DNA of 64,000 nucleotides. Source: Symbiobacterium terraclitae (GTDB lineage: Bacteria; Bacillota; Sulfobacillia; Symbiobacteriales; Symbiobacteriaceae). The notes beneath the pieces are model-generated. The model was not told where the DNA came from, made no database searches, and was given only the letters and a program-made list of their open reading frames with translations. Shown in pieces: positions 1 through 6,823 of the stretch. The stretch is taken from contig NZ_JAGGLG010000012.1 in the NCBI RefSeq assembly GCF_017874315.1, positions 47,173 to 111,172 of the forward strand, given 5' to 3'. How positions within the stretch are numbered: position 1 is the first letter of the stretch; each line of letters begins with the position of its first letter. The translations under genes and the position numbers were made by a program.

Positions 1-1062
1 CACGTGGTCGTCTTCTTCCTGCTGCTGGTAACGGTGATCTACTTCATCATCGCGGCCAGCCTGCTGTTCGGGCGGGTCTTCTGCGGTTGGGTCTGCCCGC
101 AGAACCTGTTCAACGAGGTGACCCGGGAATGGGACCGGCGCTTCGGCCGCGCCGGCAGCATCCTGGTCTCGCTGCTCGTCGGCCTGTTCGGCGGTTTCGT
201 CGTCTGGAGCTACTTCAGCGATGGGACCGTCCTCCTGCGGCAGTACCTGAGCGGGCAGGTACCGGTCGGCCCCACGGCCTTCATCGCCGCCGCCGGGCTC
301 TTCTTCACGCTGGCCATGGCGTGGTGGCGCACCGCGATCTGCCGGGTGGCTTGCCCCTACGGGCACCTGCAGTCGATCATCACGAATGCGGAGACGATGC
401 ACCTGCAGGTGTTCAACATGCCGGGCACCCGCGACATCTGCGCCACGTGCGGGCTCTGCGCCGAGATCTGCCACATGGGGGTGGACCCGCGCACGCCTGA
501 GCAGAAGAACTGCGTGGTCTGCGGCGACTGCCTGGACGCCTGCGCCCTCGTCTCGCAGGCCCGCGGGGTGCCGCGGGTGCTGAACTTCACCATCGGCGCG
601 GGCGAACGGGCGGTCGCACTGAGGGAGCGGGGGCGGCTGCTGCAGAACGTGCGCCACCTGGCGCCCCGGCTGGTCCTGCCGCTCCTTCTCACCACGGTGC
701 TCAGCGGTGTGTCGGGCTACCTCCTGGCCAACCGGCCGCTGGTGGACCTGGTGGTGGCCAAGGACCACCGGCACGTGCTGGCGGCCGGCGGCCCGGTGAG
801 CAGCGGCGGCGTCATGGCCGTGTCCCTGATCAACCTCGCGGACCGCGCGGACCACTTCCGCCTGCTCGTCGAGGGGCTGCCGGAGGGCTGGGCCGCCCTG
901 GAGCGGACCACGGTGGACCTCGGACCCGGTGAACGCGCCCTGGTGAGGCTGCGCGTGAACCCGACCGAGCGGCAGGTCGGCATCCATCGCTTCACCGTGC
1001 GCGTGGTGGGCGAGCAGAGCGGGGCGGAGGCCAGCTTCGAGACAGTGCACGTGGTGTACTGA
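1..1062 (+). CDS. ccoG: CcoG/FixG-type 4Fe-4S membrane protein, 5' end outside window
   Basis: Partial gene: the frame is open to base 1, so the N-terminus lies upstream and the GTG at 4 need not be the start. Visible are about four hydrophobic helices, the motif FCGWVCPQ after the first, a second C-x3-CP pair (CRVACPYGH), and two ferredoxin-like Cys clusters (CATCGLCAEICHMG and CVVCGDCLDACAL). A final helix is followed by about 110 residues of Ig-like sequence. This order matches the CcoG/RdxA/FixG family, which helps copper delivery during cbb3 oxidase assembly; NapH-type proteins lack the C-terminal Ig-like part. It lies just upstream of a cytochrome bc operon, but a promoter separates the two. 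Family assignment is firm; the exact role is inferred. Confidence 0.8.
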   Translation, partial: HVVVFFLLLVTVIYFIIAASLLFGRVFCGWVCPQNLFNEVTREWDRRFGRAGSILVSLLVGLFGGFVVWSYFSDGTVLLRQYLSGQVPVGPTAFIAAAGLFFTLAMAWWRTAICRVACPYGHLQSIITNAETMHLQVFNMPGTRDICATCGLCAEICHMGVDPRTPEQKNCVVCGDCLDACALVSQARGVPRVLNFTIGAGERAVALRERGRLLQNVRHLAPRLVLPLLLTTVLSGVSGYLLANRPLVDLVVAKDHRHVLAAGGPVSSGGVMAVSLINLADRADHFRLLVEGLPEGWAALERTTVDLGPGERALVRLRVNPTERQVGIHRFTVRVVGEQSGAEASFETVHVVY

Positions 1063-1197
1063 CCCCGGTTCAAGGAGTTTTCGACTTAGATGGCCGAGCG
1101 CGCGAGGATTTGGCGTAGATACAAAGAACTATATCTGGGTGGCCAAACGGGCTACGAGGTTACCCTGCCGAGTGGCTGGGAATCATTGCTGCGCGGG

Positions 1198-1247
1198 GCG
1201 GTTATCGTCTATTCGTATTGATACTGATAACCGCACTCCTTTATAAT
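1198..1247 (+). promoter_or_regulatory. Promoter of the cytochrome bc operon inside a dyad
   Basis: A sigma-A-like promoter: -35 TTGATA at 1218-1223, 18-bp spacer, -10 TATAAT at 1242-1247, about 75 bp before the cytochrome b6 start. The -35 lies inside an inverted repeat with arms GCGGTTATC (1198-1206) and GATAACCGC (1226-1234). The dyad could be an operator, or the terminator of the upstream ccoG transcript. Confidence 0.6.
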
Positions 1248-1322
1248 GATTCTAGTTTGGCTCTTACGTGACTGGTTGGTTTTCGGGTTGCTGGCTTCCG
1301 ACTTAGGGGAGGTGCTGGTTCG

Positions 1323-2102
1323 GTGAGTTTGTGGGCCAGGTTCAAGAACACGACGCTCTACAAGTCGATCTACCGAAACGAGTACCCAGATACCCCGCGC
1401 AACCAGGTGCTGGTGATTCTCAACAGCGTCGTGCTGCACCTGCACCCGGTGAAGGTGCCCCGGCGCGCCGTGCGGATGAGTTATACCTGGGGCCTTGGCG
1501 GGCTGTCGCTGCTCATGTTCCTGATCCTGACCGTGACGGGCGTCTGGCTGATGTTCTACTACGTCCCGGCCGTTCCTGACGCTTACGAATCGATGAAGCT
1601 GTTGGAGACCAACGTGATCTTCGGCCCGTTCGCCCGCAATCTGCACCGGTGGGCCGCCCACGGCATGGTTATCGCCGTGTGGCTGCACATGACGCGGGTC
1701 TTCTACACCGGTTCCTACAAGCCGCCCCGGGAGTTCAACTGGGTGATCGGCGTCGTCCTCTTCCTCGTAACCGTCCTGCTCTCGTTCACCGGCTACCTGC
1801 TGCCCTGGGACCAGCTGGCCTACTGGGCGATCCAGGTAGGCTCCAACATGGCCAAGGTCTCCCCGGTGATCGGTACCTACGTGCAGCGGGCGCTCCTGGG
1901 CGGCTTTGACATCGGCCCGGCCACGCTGGTGCGCTGGTACACCCTGCATGTCATCCTGCTGCCGCTGGCGTGCATCGTGCTGATGGCCATGCACTTCTGG
2001 CGCATCCGCAAGGACGGCGGCATCTCGACCCCCATCCCGTATGACGAGGATGAGGATCAGGACGAGAATCCGCCGCCGGGCGGCGACGAGCCGAACAAGT
2101 AG
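1323..2102 (+). CDS. petB: Cytochrome b6-type subunit of a cytochrome bc complex
   Basis: 259 residues, GTG start behind GGGGAGGTG. It is the haem-b-carrying N-terminal half of a split cytochrome b, the b6 form, with four membrane helices. The haem ligands are visible as LHRWAAH...WLH in helix 2 and LH-x14-H in helix 4; a 14-residue gap there is typical of b6-type proteins. TGYLLPWDQLAYW is the conserved quinol-site segment. The C-terminal tail is acidic and Pro-rich. It forms the quinol-oxidising core with subunit IV, Rieske protein and diheme cytochrome c downstream. The only cysteine is in the last helix, so the haem c-n (ci) attachment cysteine of plastid b6 and Bacillus QcrB seems absent. 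Confidence 0.93.
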   Translation: MSLWARFKNTTLYKSIYRNEYPDTPRNQVLVILNSVVLHLHPVKVPRRAVRMSYTWGLGGLSLLMFLILTVTGVWLMFYYVPAVPDAYESMKLLETNVIFGPFARNLHRWAAHGMVIAVWLHMTRVFYTGSYKPPREFNWVIGVVLFLVTVLLSFTGYLLPWDQLAYWAIQVGSNMAKVSPVIGTYVQRALLGGFDIGPATLVRWYTLHVILLPLACIVLMAMHFWRIRKDGGISTPIPYDEDEDQDENPPPGGDEPNK

Positions 2103-2115
2103 GGAGGGAGCTCGC

Positions 2116-2877
2116 ATGGCTGACACGACCGAGAAGTATCAGCAGACGGGCCCCAAGGTGCAGCCCGGTCAGAAGGAAGAGATGGTCTACACCTGGCCGT
2201 TCCTCGTCTCCATCGAGGCGATCATGGCTGTCACCATGATCCTGGCCTTCGCCCTGATGGCGACGTTCGTGGACGCGCCGCTGCTCGACATGGCCAACCC
2301 CGACAAGACGCCCAACCCGGCCAAGGCGCCGTGGTACTTCCTGGGCCTGCAGGAGCTGCTGCTCCACATGGACCCGGCGCTGGCCGGCGTGATCGTGCCC
2401 ACGGCCGCCCTGGTGCTGCTGGCGATGATCCCCTACGTTGACCGGGACCGGCGGGGCACCGGCATCTGGTTCTCCACCAAGAAGGGCGTGCCCATCACCG
2501 TTTTCTCCGCCATCTACACCGCGGTGATCGAGATCGCCCTGGTGCTGGTGGACGAGGTGGTCCGGGTGCCCGGCATGCCCGAGGGCTCCTACCGCATCTC
2601 GGCCACGGTGACCTACCTCCTGGAGCAGACCGGCCTGCCGACCGCCGCAGTCTCCTGGGTCGGGTCGATCTTCATCCCCCTCTGCCTGATGATCGGCATC
2701 CCCTGGGTGTTGGTTTCGATCGTCAGGCGGCGCTACAAGGCCAACACCCGGGAGGTTATGATCGCACTGTACACGTTCTACTTCACTTCGTTCATCGTGC
2801 TCTCCGCGATCGGCACCTTCTTCCGGGGCGAGTCGATGCACCTCGTTTGGCCGTGGGAGCTCCAGCCTCCGCACTAG
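2116..2877 (+). CDS. petD: Cytochrome bc complex subunit IV-like (C-terminal half of cytochrome b)
   Basis: 253 residues. ATG at 2116 is chosen because GGGAGGGAG precedes it and it lies 13 bp after the b6 stop. An upstream in-frame extension would overlap petB. It carries the helices of subunit IV, with KAPWYFLGLQELLLHMDP near residue 70 matching the PEWY-type Qo-site loop (here the form is APWY). At 253 residues it is longer than plant PetD (about 160) and has more helices, as in Gram-positive QcrC-like forms, but no CxxCH is present, so cytochrome c is a separate protein here. Confidence 0.9.
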   Translation: MADTTEKYQQTGPKVQPGQKEEMVYTWPFLVSIEAIMAVTMILAFALMATFVDAPLLDMANPDKTPNPAKAPWYFLGLQELLLHMDPALAGVIVPTAALVLLAMIPYVDRDRRGTGIWFSTKKGVPITVFSAIYTAVIEIALVLVDEVVRVPGMPEGSYRISATVTYLLEQTGLPTAAVSWVGSIFIPLCLMIGIPWVLVSIVRRRYKANTREVMIALYTFYFTSFIVLSAIGTFFRGESMHLVWPWELQPPH

Positions 2878-2924
2878 GCCGGCATCACCGCCAGCTGACT
2901 AACCTCTGGAAAGGGTGAACCTCC

Positions 2925-3458
2925 ATGGCCGCTGAGAATAGGGTCCACGCGGCGGCGGCCGCTCCGCCGACCTCCGGCCCTGCCGCGGAAGGCATGACCC
3001 GTCGCCAGCTTCTGCGCAGCTCGATGTTTGCCACCATCGGGGCCATGTTCGGCCTGGCCGCGGCGGGCGGCGGTGGCATGTTCTGGCCGATCAAGCTCTC
3101 CGGGTTCGGCGGCATCGTCCCCGCCCCGGTCAAGGCGCACGAGATGCAGGTGGGCGACGTCGTCACCGTCCGGGACGGCAAGTACTACCTCACCCGCAGC
3201 GAGGACGGCCTCATGGCCCTCTACTGGAAGTGCGTGCACCTGGGGTGCACGGTCCCGTGGAACGCTGCCGCCGGCAAGTTCATGTGCCCGTGCCACGCCT
3301 CGGTCTACGACATCACCGGACAGAACATCGCCGGCCCGGCTCCCCGGCCCCTGGATATGATGGAGATCACGGTGGAGCCCGACGGCACCGTGCTGGTCAA
3401 CACCGGCAAGATCACCGAGCGGGTGCGCCACGAGCCCGAGCATGCCGTGAAGATCTAG
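2925..3458 (+). CDS. petC: Rieske 2Fe-2S protein of the cytochrome bc complex
   Basis: 177 residues, ATG behind GGAAAGGGTGA. The N-terminus has an RRQLLRSS twin-Arg-like stretch and a single hydrophobic anchor around residues 30-60. The 2Fe-2S ligands are clear: CVHLGCTVPW and CPCHASVYD. It moves electrons from quinol at the Qo site to the cytochrome c subunit on the outer face. Third gene of the operon; a tiny membrane protein gene begins 21 bp after its stop. Confidence 0.95.
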   Translation: MAAENRVHAAAAAPPTSGPAAEGMTRRQLLRSSMFATIGAMFGLAAAGGGGMFWPIKLSGFGGIVPAPVKAHEMQVGDVVTVRDGKYYLTRSEDGLMALYWKCVHLGCTVPWNAAAGKFMCPCHASVYDITGQNIAGPAPRPLDMMEITVEPDGTVLVNTGKITERVRHEPEHAVKI

Positions 3459-3479
3459 GGCGAGGGAGGAGGCAGCCTG

Positions 3480-3644
3480 ATGTTCGACTTTACCACCCAG
3501 CTGGGCTACGCCTCGCCGATTCCCACCCCCTGGTACCACGGGGTGCGGGTCTCCGAGGCCACCGAGCTCCTGATTGTGCTGACCCTGTTCCTCGGCGTGC
3601 TCGTCACCGTCTACTTCATCCAGCGCTGGATCGGTGACTACTAG
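3480..3644 (+). CDS. 54-residue single-helix membrane protein within the cytochrome bc operon
   Basis: Short frame from ATG 3480 to TAG 3642-3644, with GGGAGGAGG 12-15 bases upstream. The protein starts MFDFTTQLGYASPIPTP, then has one hydrophobic helix (about residues 30-47, LLIVLTLFLGVLVTVYF) and ends RWIGDY. It fits snugly between the Rieske gene (21-bp gap) and the cytochrome c gene (29-bp gap), so it is probably translated. Small one-helix subunits are known in b6f complexes (PetG/L/M/N), but I see no clear sequence kinship. Reading it as a small complex subunit is inference from position and topology. Confidence 0.65.
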   Translation: MFDFTTQLGYASPIPTPWYHGVRVSEATELLIVLTLFLGVLVTVYFIQRWIGDY

Positions 3645-3673
3645 ACCGGTGCCCAGAAAGGAGCTCACCGCTT

Positions 3674-4612
3674 GTGCGTAACGAGAGGAAGTACAAGGTC
3701 ATTACATTGCTCTCCTTTGCGCTGGCCATCCTGCTGCTGGGCACAGGCATCCGGGAACCGTGGCGCATGGCGACCGCGGAGTACCGGCAGCACGAGGAGT
3801 ACGTGCTGAAGGGCGCCCAGCTCTATGCCGAGAACTGCGTGCAGTGCCACGGCCCCTACGGCGAGGGCGTGATCGGCATGCCGCTGAACCGGGCCGAGTT
3901 CCGTGCGGACCCCGATTCCCCGGCCGGCAAGGATATCTACCGTTACATCTACGACACGATCGCCATGGGGCGGGATGGCAACGCCAACCACTTCCAGTGG
4001 GTGAAGGTGCAGACGCCCGAGGGCAAGGACGCCTGGATGTCCTACACCGAGATGCCCGCCTGGCTGAAGGCCTACGGCGGCCCCATGGACGAGGAGGCCG
4101 TCAAGGCGCTGACCCTCTTCATCATGAAGGACGATCCGACGGGGTCGCAGTGGTATATGGTCGGCAACTCCCAGAAGGCGCCGATCCCGGCCGCCGACCT
4201 GACGGCTGATGAGTCCGGCGAGATCCCGCTGCCCGACGCGGACGTCTCTCCCGAGGTCAACGCCACCGCCAAGGCGCTGCTGCGGGACTACACCAAGAGC
4301 CAGTGCCTCACCTGCCATACCATCGGCTCCAAGGGCGGCAAGATCGGTCCGGATCTGACCCGGGTGGGCGCCTGGGGCATCGACCAGGCCTTCCTGGAGG
4401 ACTGGATCAAGCGGGCCAGCGGTCCCAACGCCATGCCGCACGACGAGCGCATGCCCATCTACTGGAGCCAGAACCGTGCCATCGCGAGCACGGAGATCGA
4501 CCTGAGCAAGAAGGTGGTCTCCGAGGGGCCGTACTACATGCCTGCCTTCGAGGGCCGGCTGACCGACGAAGAGATCGCGACGATCGCCGAGTACCTGCTG
4601 GGGCTGAAGTAG
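3674..4612 (+). CDS. Membrane-anchored diheme cytochrome c of the bc complex
   Basis: 312 residues, GTG start preceded by AAAGGAG. One N-terminal helix (about residues 10-28) anchors the protein; the rest should be on the outer face. Two haem-c sites are present, CVQCHG near residue 56 and CLTCHT near residue 213, each in its own cytochrome c fold, with methionines late in each domain as possible axial ligands. Heliobacteria also pair a diheme cytochrome c with a split cytochrome b, so this is most likely the cytochrome f/c1 equivalent, passing electrons from Rieske to a terminal oxidase. Gene order here (b6, IV, Rieske, small protein, diheme c) differs from heliobacterial petCBDA. Confidence 0.88.
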   Translation: MRNERKYKVITLLSFALAILLLGTGIREPWRMATAEYRQHEEYVLKGAQLYAENCVQCHGPYGEGVIGMPLNRAEFRADPDSPAGKDIYRYIYDTIAMGRDGNANHFQWVKVQTPEGKDAWMSYTEMPAWLKAYGGPMDEEAVKALTLFIMKDDPTGSQWYMVGNSQKAPIPAADLTADESGEIPLPDADVSPEVNATAKALLRDYTKSQCLTCHTIGSKGGKIGPDLTRVGAWGIDQAFLEDWIKRASGPNAMPHDERMPIYWSQNRAIASTEIDLSKKVVSEGPYYMPAFEGRLTDEEIATIAEYLLGLK

Positions 4613-4637
4613 AACGGGGAGATGGGGGAGTGATCCA

Positions 4638-5261
4638 TTGCGGGGGTACCTGATCGGCCTCCTGGTGATCGCCTTCCTCGTGGGGAGCCTCTTCCGGGCC
4701 ACCGAGGTGACGGGCATGCGCATCTGGAACATGTTCGCCACCTTCGGGATCTTCCTGTTCGGCGTGGTGGGCTCCCTGGCGCTCTCCCGACTCCAGCAGC
4801 GCTCCGGCCTGCGGAGCGTGCAGGAGGCGATCAAGGCCTTGGAGCCGGACTGGGTGATCACCGACTGGTCGGGACAGCCCGGCGGGCGTCCGGACTACCT
4901 GCTGGTGGGGCCGGGCGGCCTCCTGGCGATCTGCGTGGAGCACTCGCCGCGGGCGCTGTTGGGCAGTCGCACCCGCGTTCGGGTGGCCTCGGCCGCCGAG
5001 CGGGCCCGCCTTGCGGCGGACTGGGTACGGGAAGCGCTCGCCGTCCTTCCGGCGGCCGCCGACCTGCCCGTGGTGCCCGTGCTGCTGCTGGCTCGTATGA
5101 GGGCGCTTCCCGAGTACCAGGCGGAGGGGCTTCCGGTGCTCAACCCTGAGGGCCTTGCCGAGTACGTCGGTTCCCTCGCCCCCGCGCCCACGGCGAGCCG
5201 GCCGCTCTGCTACCGGGTGACGCGCTGCCTGCGTGCAGCCAACGTGCCCGCGACCGGCTAG
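4638..5261 (+). CDS. Membrane protein with NERD-like domain
   Basis: 207 residues, TTG start at 4638 preceded by GGGGAGATGGGGGAG, 25 bp after the cytochrome c stop, so in the same operon. Residues about 4-20 and 31-54 form two helices. The rest resembles a NERD (nuclease-related) domain, as in the pattern PDYLLVGPGGLLAICVEHS, although the usual lysine of the E-x-K core is not seen. Its function is unknown, and a link to the electron transfer complex is only by position. The call is tentative. Confidence 0.45.
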   Translation: MRGYLIGLLVIAFLVGSLFRATEVTGMRIWNMFATFGIFLFGVVGSLALSRLQQRSGLRSVQEAIKALEPDWVITDWSGQPGGRPDYLLVGPGGLLAICVEHSPRALLGSRTRVRVASAAERARLAADWVREALAVLPAAADLPVVPVLLLARMRALPEYQAEGLPVLNPEGLAEYVGSLAPAPTASRPLCYRVTRCLRAANVPATG

Positions 5262-5286
5262 TGGTAACCCCAAAGGAGGGAGAGAC

Positions 5287-5736
5287 ATGCCCCACTTCAT
5301 CGACGAGAAGTGCATCGGCTGCACTGCCTGCGTGTCCGTCTGCCCCACAGAGGCGATCAGCGGCGAGCGGAAGCAGCTTCACTTCATAGACCCGAAGCTC
5401 TGCATCGACTGTGACGCCTGCGTGCGCGCCTGCCCGGTGCTCGCCATCGCCGACGAGTTCGGCGTCTACAAGCCCCGCATCGCCAAGCGGTCTGACTGGC
5501 CGAAGCCCGTCATCGATCCCGTCTCCTGCTCGGGGTGCGACTTCTGCGTGGAGATCTGCCCCTTCGACTGCCTCGAGCTGGCCGGTGACGGTCCGTTCTT
5601 CGGCACCGCGGTGCTGGTCCGGCCCAACGCCTGCGTCGCCTGCCGGGAGTGCGAGGAGGTGTGCGCCAAGGGCGCGATCATCGTCGTCCCGCCCGGCGAA
5701 CTCCACCCCACCGCGCTGGCGGAGGGGCGGGCCTGA
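5287..5736 (+). CDS. Ferredoxin-like protein with four 4Fe-4S motifs
   Basis: 149 residues from ATG 5287 (AAGGAGGGAGAG just upstream; an upstream in-frame extension has no ribosome site). Four C-x2-C-x2-C-x3-C clusters are visible: CIGCTACVSVCP, CIDCDACVRACP, CSGCDFCVEICP and CVACRECEEVCA. It is soluble, probably cytoplasmic, and an electron carrier or a subunit of a larger oxidoreductase. It is the last gene of the cytochrome operon, ending before a strong terminator. The partner is not known; no catalytic subunit is nearby. Confidence 0.85.
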   Translation: MPHFIDEKCIGCTACVSVCPTEAISGERKQLHFIDPKLCIDCDACVRACPVLAIADEFGVYKPRIAKRSDWPKPVIDPVSCSGCDFCVEICPFDCLELAGDGPFFGTAVLVRPNACVACRECEEVCAKGAIIVVPPGELHPTALAEGRA

Positions 5737-5753
5737 GCTAACAAGCCACATCC

Positions 5754-5785
5754 GGGAGCCCTCGTGGTCGAGGGCTCCCGTTTCC
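5754..5785 (+). terminator. Rho-independent terminator of the cytochrome operon
   Basis: Perfect 11-bp stem GGGAGCCCTCG / CGAGGGCTCCC with loop TGGT, followed by GTTTCC, 18 bp after the ferredoxin stop. Confidence 0.85.
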
Positions 5786-5852
5786 ATTGTCGAACTGTCG
5801 CAGGGGACGGCGTGGCGGGAGTCGAAACCTGCACCAGAACGGAGGGAATTAC

Positions 5853-6533
5853 TTGCGGAACTTTGACGCCGTCCTTTTCGACCTTGACGGCACGCTCATC
5901 GACACGAACCAACTGATCGTGGAGTCGTTCCAGCACGTCTTCCGGAGCGAACTGGGCCTGGAGGTGACCCCGGCGGAGATCTACCCGTACTTCGGCGAGC
6001 CGCTCCATACCACGCTCGCCCGCTACGGCCCGGACCGGGCGGACGAGCTGGTGGCCGCCTACCGGAAGTTCAACCTCAGCCAGCACGACCGGATGGTGCG
6101 CCCCTTCCCCGGCGTGGCCGGGGCGGTGGCCGACCTGCAGGCGGCGGGCGTGCGCCTGGGCGTCGTCACCTCGAAGATCACCGAACTGGCCCTGCGGGGG
6201 CTGCGCGTCTGCGGCATCGCGGACTACTTCCCAGTGGTGGTGGGCGTGGATCAGACCCAGCGGCACAAGCCCGAACCCGATCCTGCGCTGAGGGCGATCG
6301 CCCTCCTGGGCGTGGAGCCGGGGCCGCGCGTCCTGATGGTGGGGGACAGCCCTTTTGACATCGCCTGCGGCCGCGCCGCGGGCTGCATGACCGCCGCGGT
6401 GGGTTGGGCCGCCAACCCGGCCCCGCTGGCCGCCTGCCGGCCCGACTTCTGGATCGAGCAGCCGGCGGATCTCGTCACGGTGGTGACCGGCCCTGCGGGA
6501 GGCGACTGCGGGAGTGCCGCAGGCCCAGGATAA
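5853..6533 (+). CDS. HAD-superfamily hydrolase, PpaX/Gph-like phosphatase
   Basis: 226 residues from TTG 5853, chosen because GGAGGG sits 7-12 bases upstream and the protein then begins at FDAVLFDLDGT; an upstream extension would run into the terminator. HAD motif I is DLDGT (nucleophile and acid/base Asp), motif II the VTSK region, motif III the lysine in HKPEPDP, and motif IV GDSPFD. The cap is of the small helical type. Pyrophosphatase PpaX and phosphoglycolate phosphatase share this layout; substrate cannot be told from sequence. It has its own leader, apart from the cytochrome operon. Confidence 0.8.
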   Translation: MRNFDAVLFDLDGTLIDTNQLIVESFQHVFRSELGLEVTPAEIYPYFGEPLHTTLARYGPDRADELVAAYRKFNLSQHDRMVRPFPGVAGAVADLQAAGVRLGVVTSKITELALRGLRVCGIADYFPVVVGVDQTQRHKPEPDPALRAIALLGVEPGPRVLMVGDSPFDIACGRAAGCMTAAVGWAANPAPLAACRPDFWIEQPADLVTVVTGPAGGDCGSAAGPG

Positions 6534-6710
6534 ATCTGGAGACTAGGTGTATGTTTGGGAGAAAGAGTGGCAGAGTATCTATTGTGAACGGTAGCGCTTT
6601 CGGACAAGTTTGTCCCGGGCAGAAGGAGACGCCTTCGGGCGGGTCGAAGTTGCAACACTATCGGGGTGAGTGATCCAACCGTGCGTTGTCCGGCGCCCAG
6701 CCGAAGGGAA

Positions 6711-6732
6711 GCGCACCGCCGAGGCGGTGCGC
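6711..6732 (+). terminator. Hairpin in the 290-bp gap before the EF-G paralogue
   Basis: Perfect 10-bp stem GCGCACCGCC / GGCGGTGCGC with a two-base spacer, followed by CTTTGCCCC. The T-run is poor; it may end the HAD transcript or be a leader structure of the next gene. The remainder of 6534-6823 shows nothing I recognise; a 40-codon frame at 6551 was not accepted. Confidence 0.45.
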
Positions 6733-6823
6733 CTTTGCCCCCCCTGCACCCGATCCGCAAATCCGAACCGTCTTGCCGTGGGGTTCCCGGCTGAGCGCAG
6801 TTCCATCAACCGTTGAGGAGGAG

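Noticed and set aside
6551..6673. 40-codon frame MFGRKSGRVSIVNG... between the HAD gene and EF-G
   Set aside because: Only a weak AGGTG before it, no known family and not clearly coding; left as intergenic.
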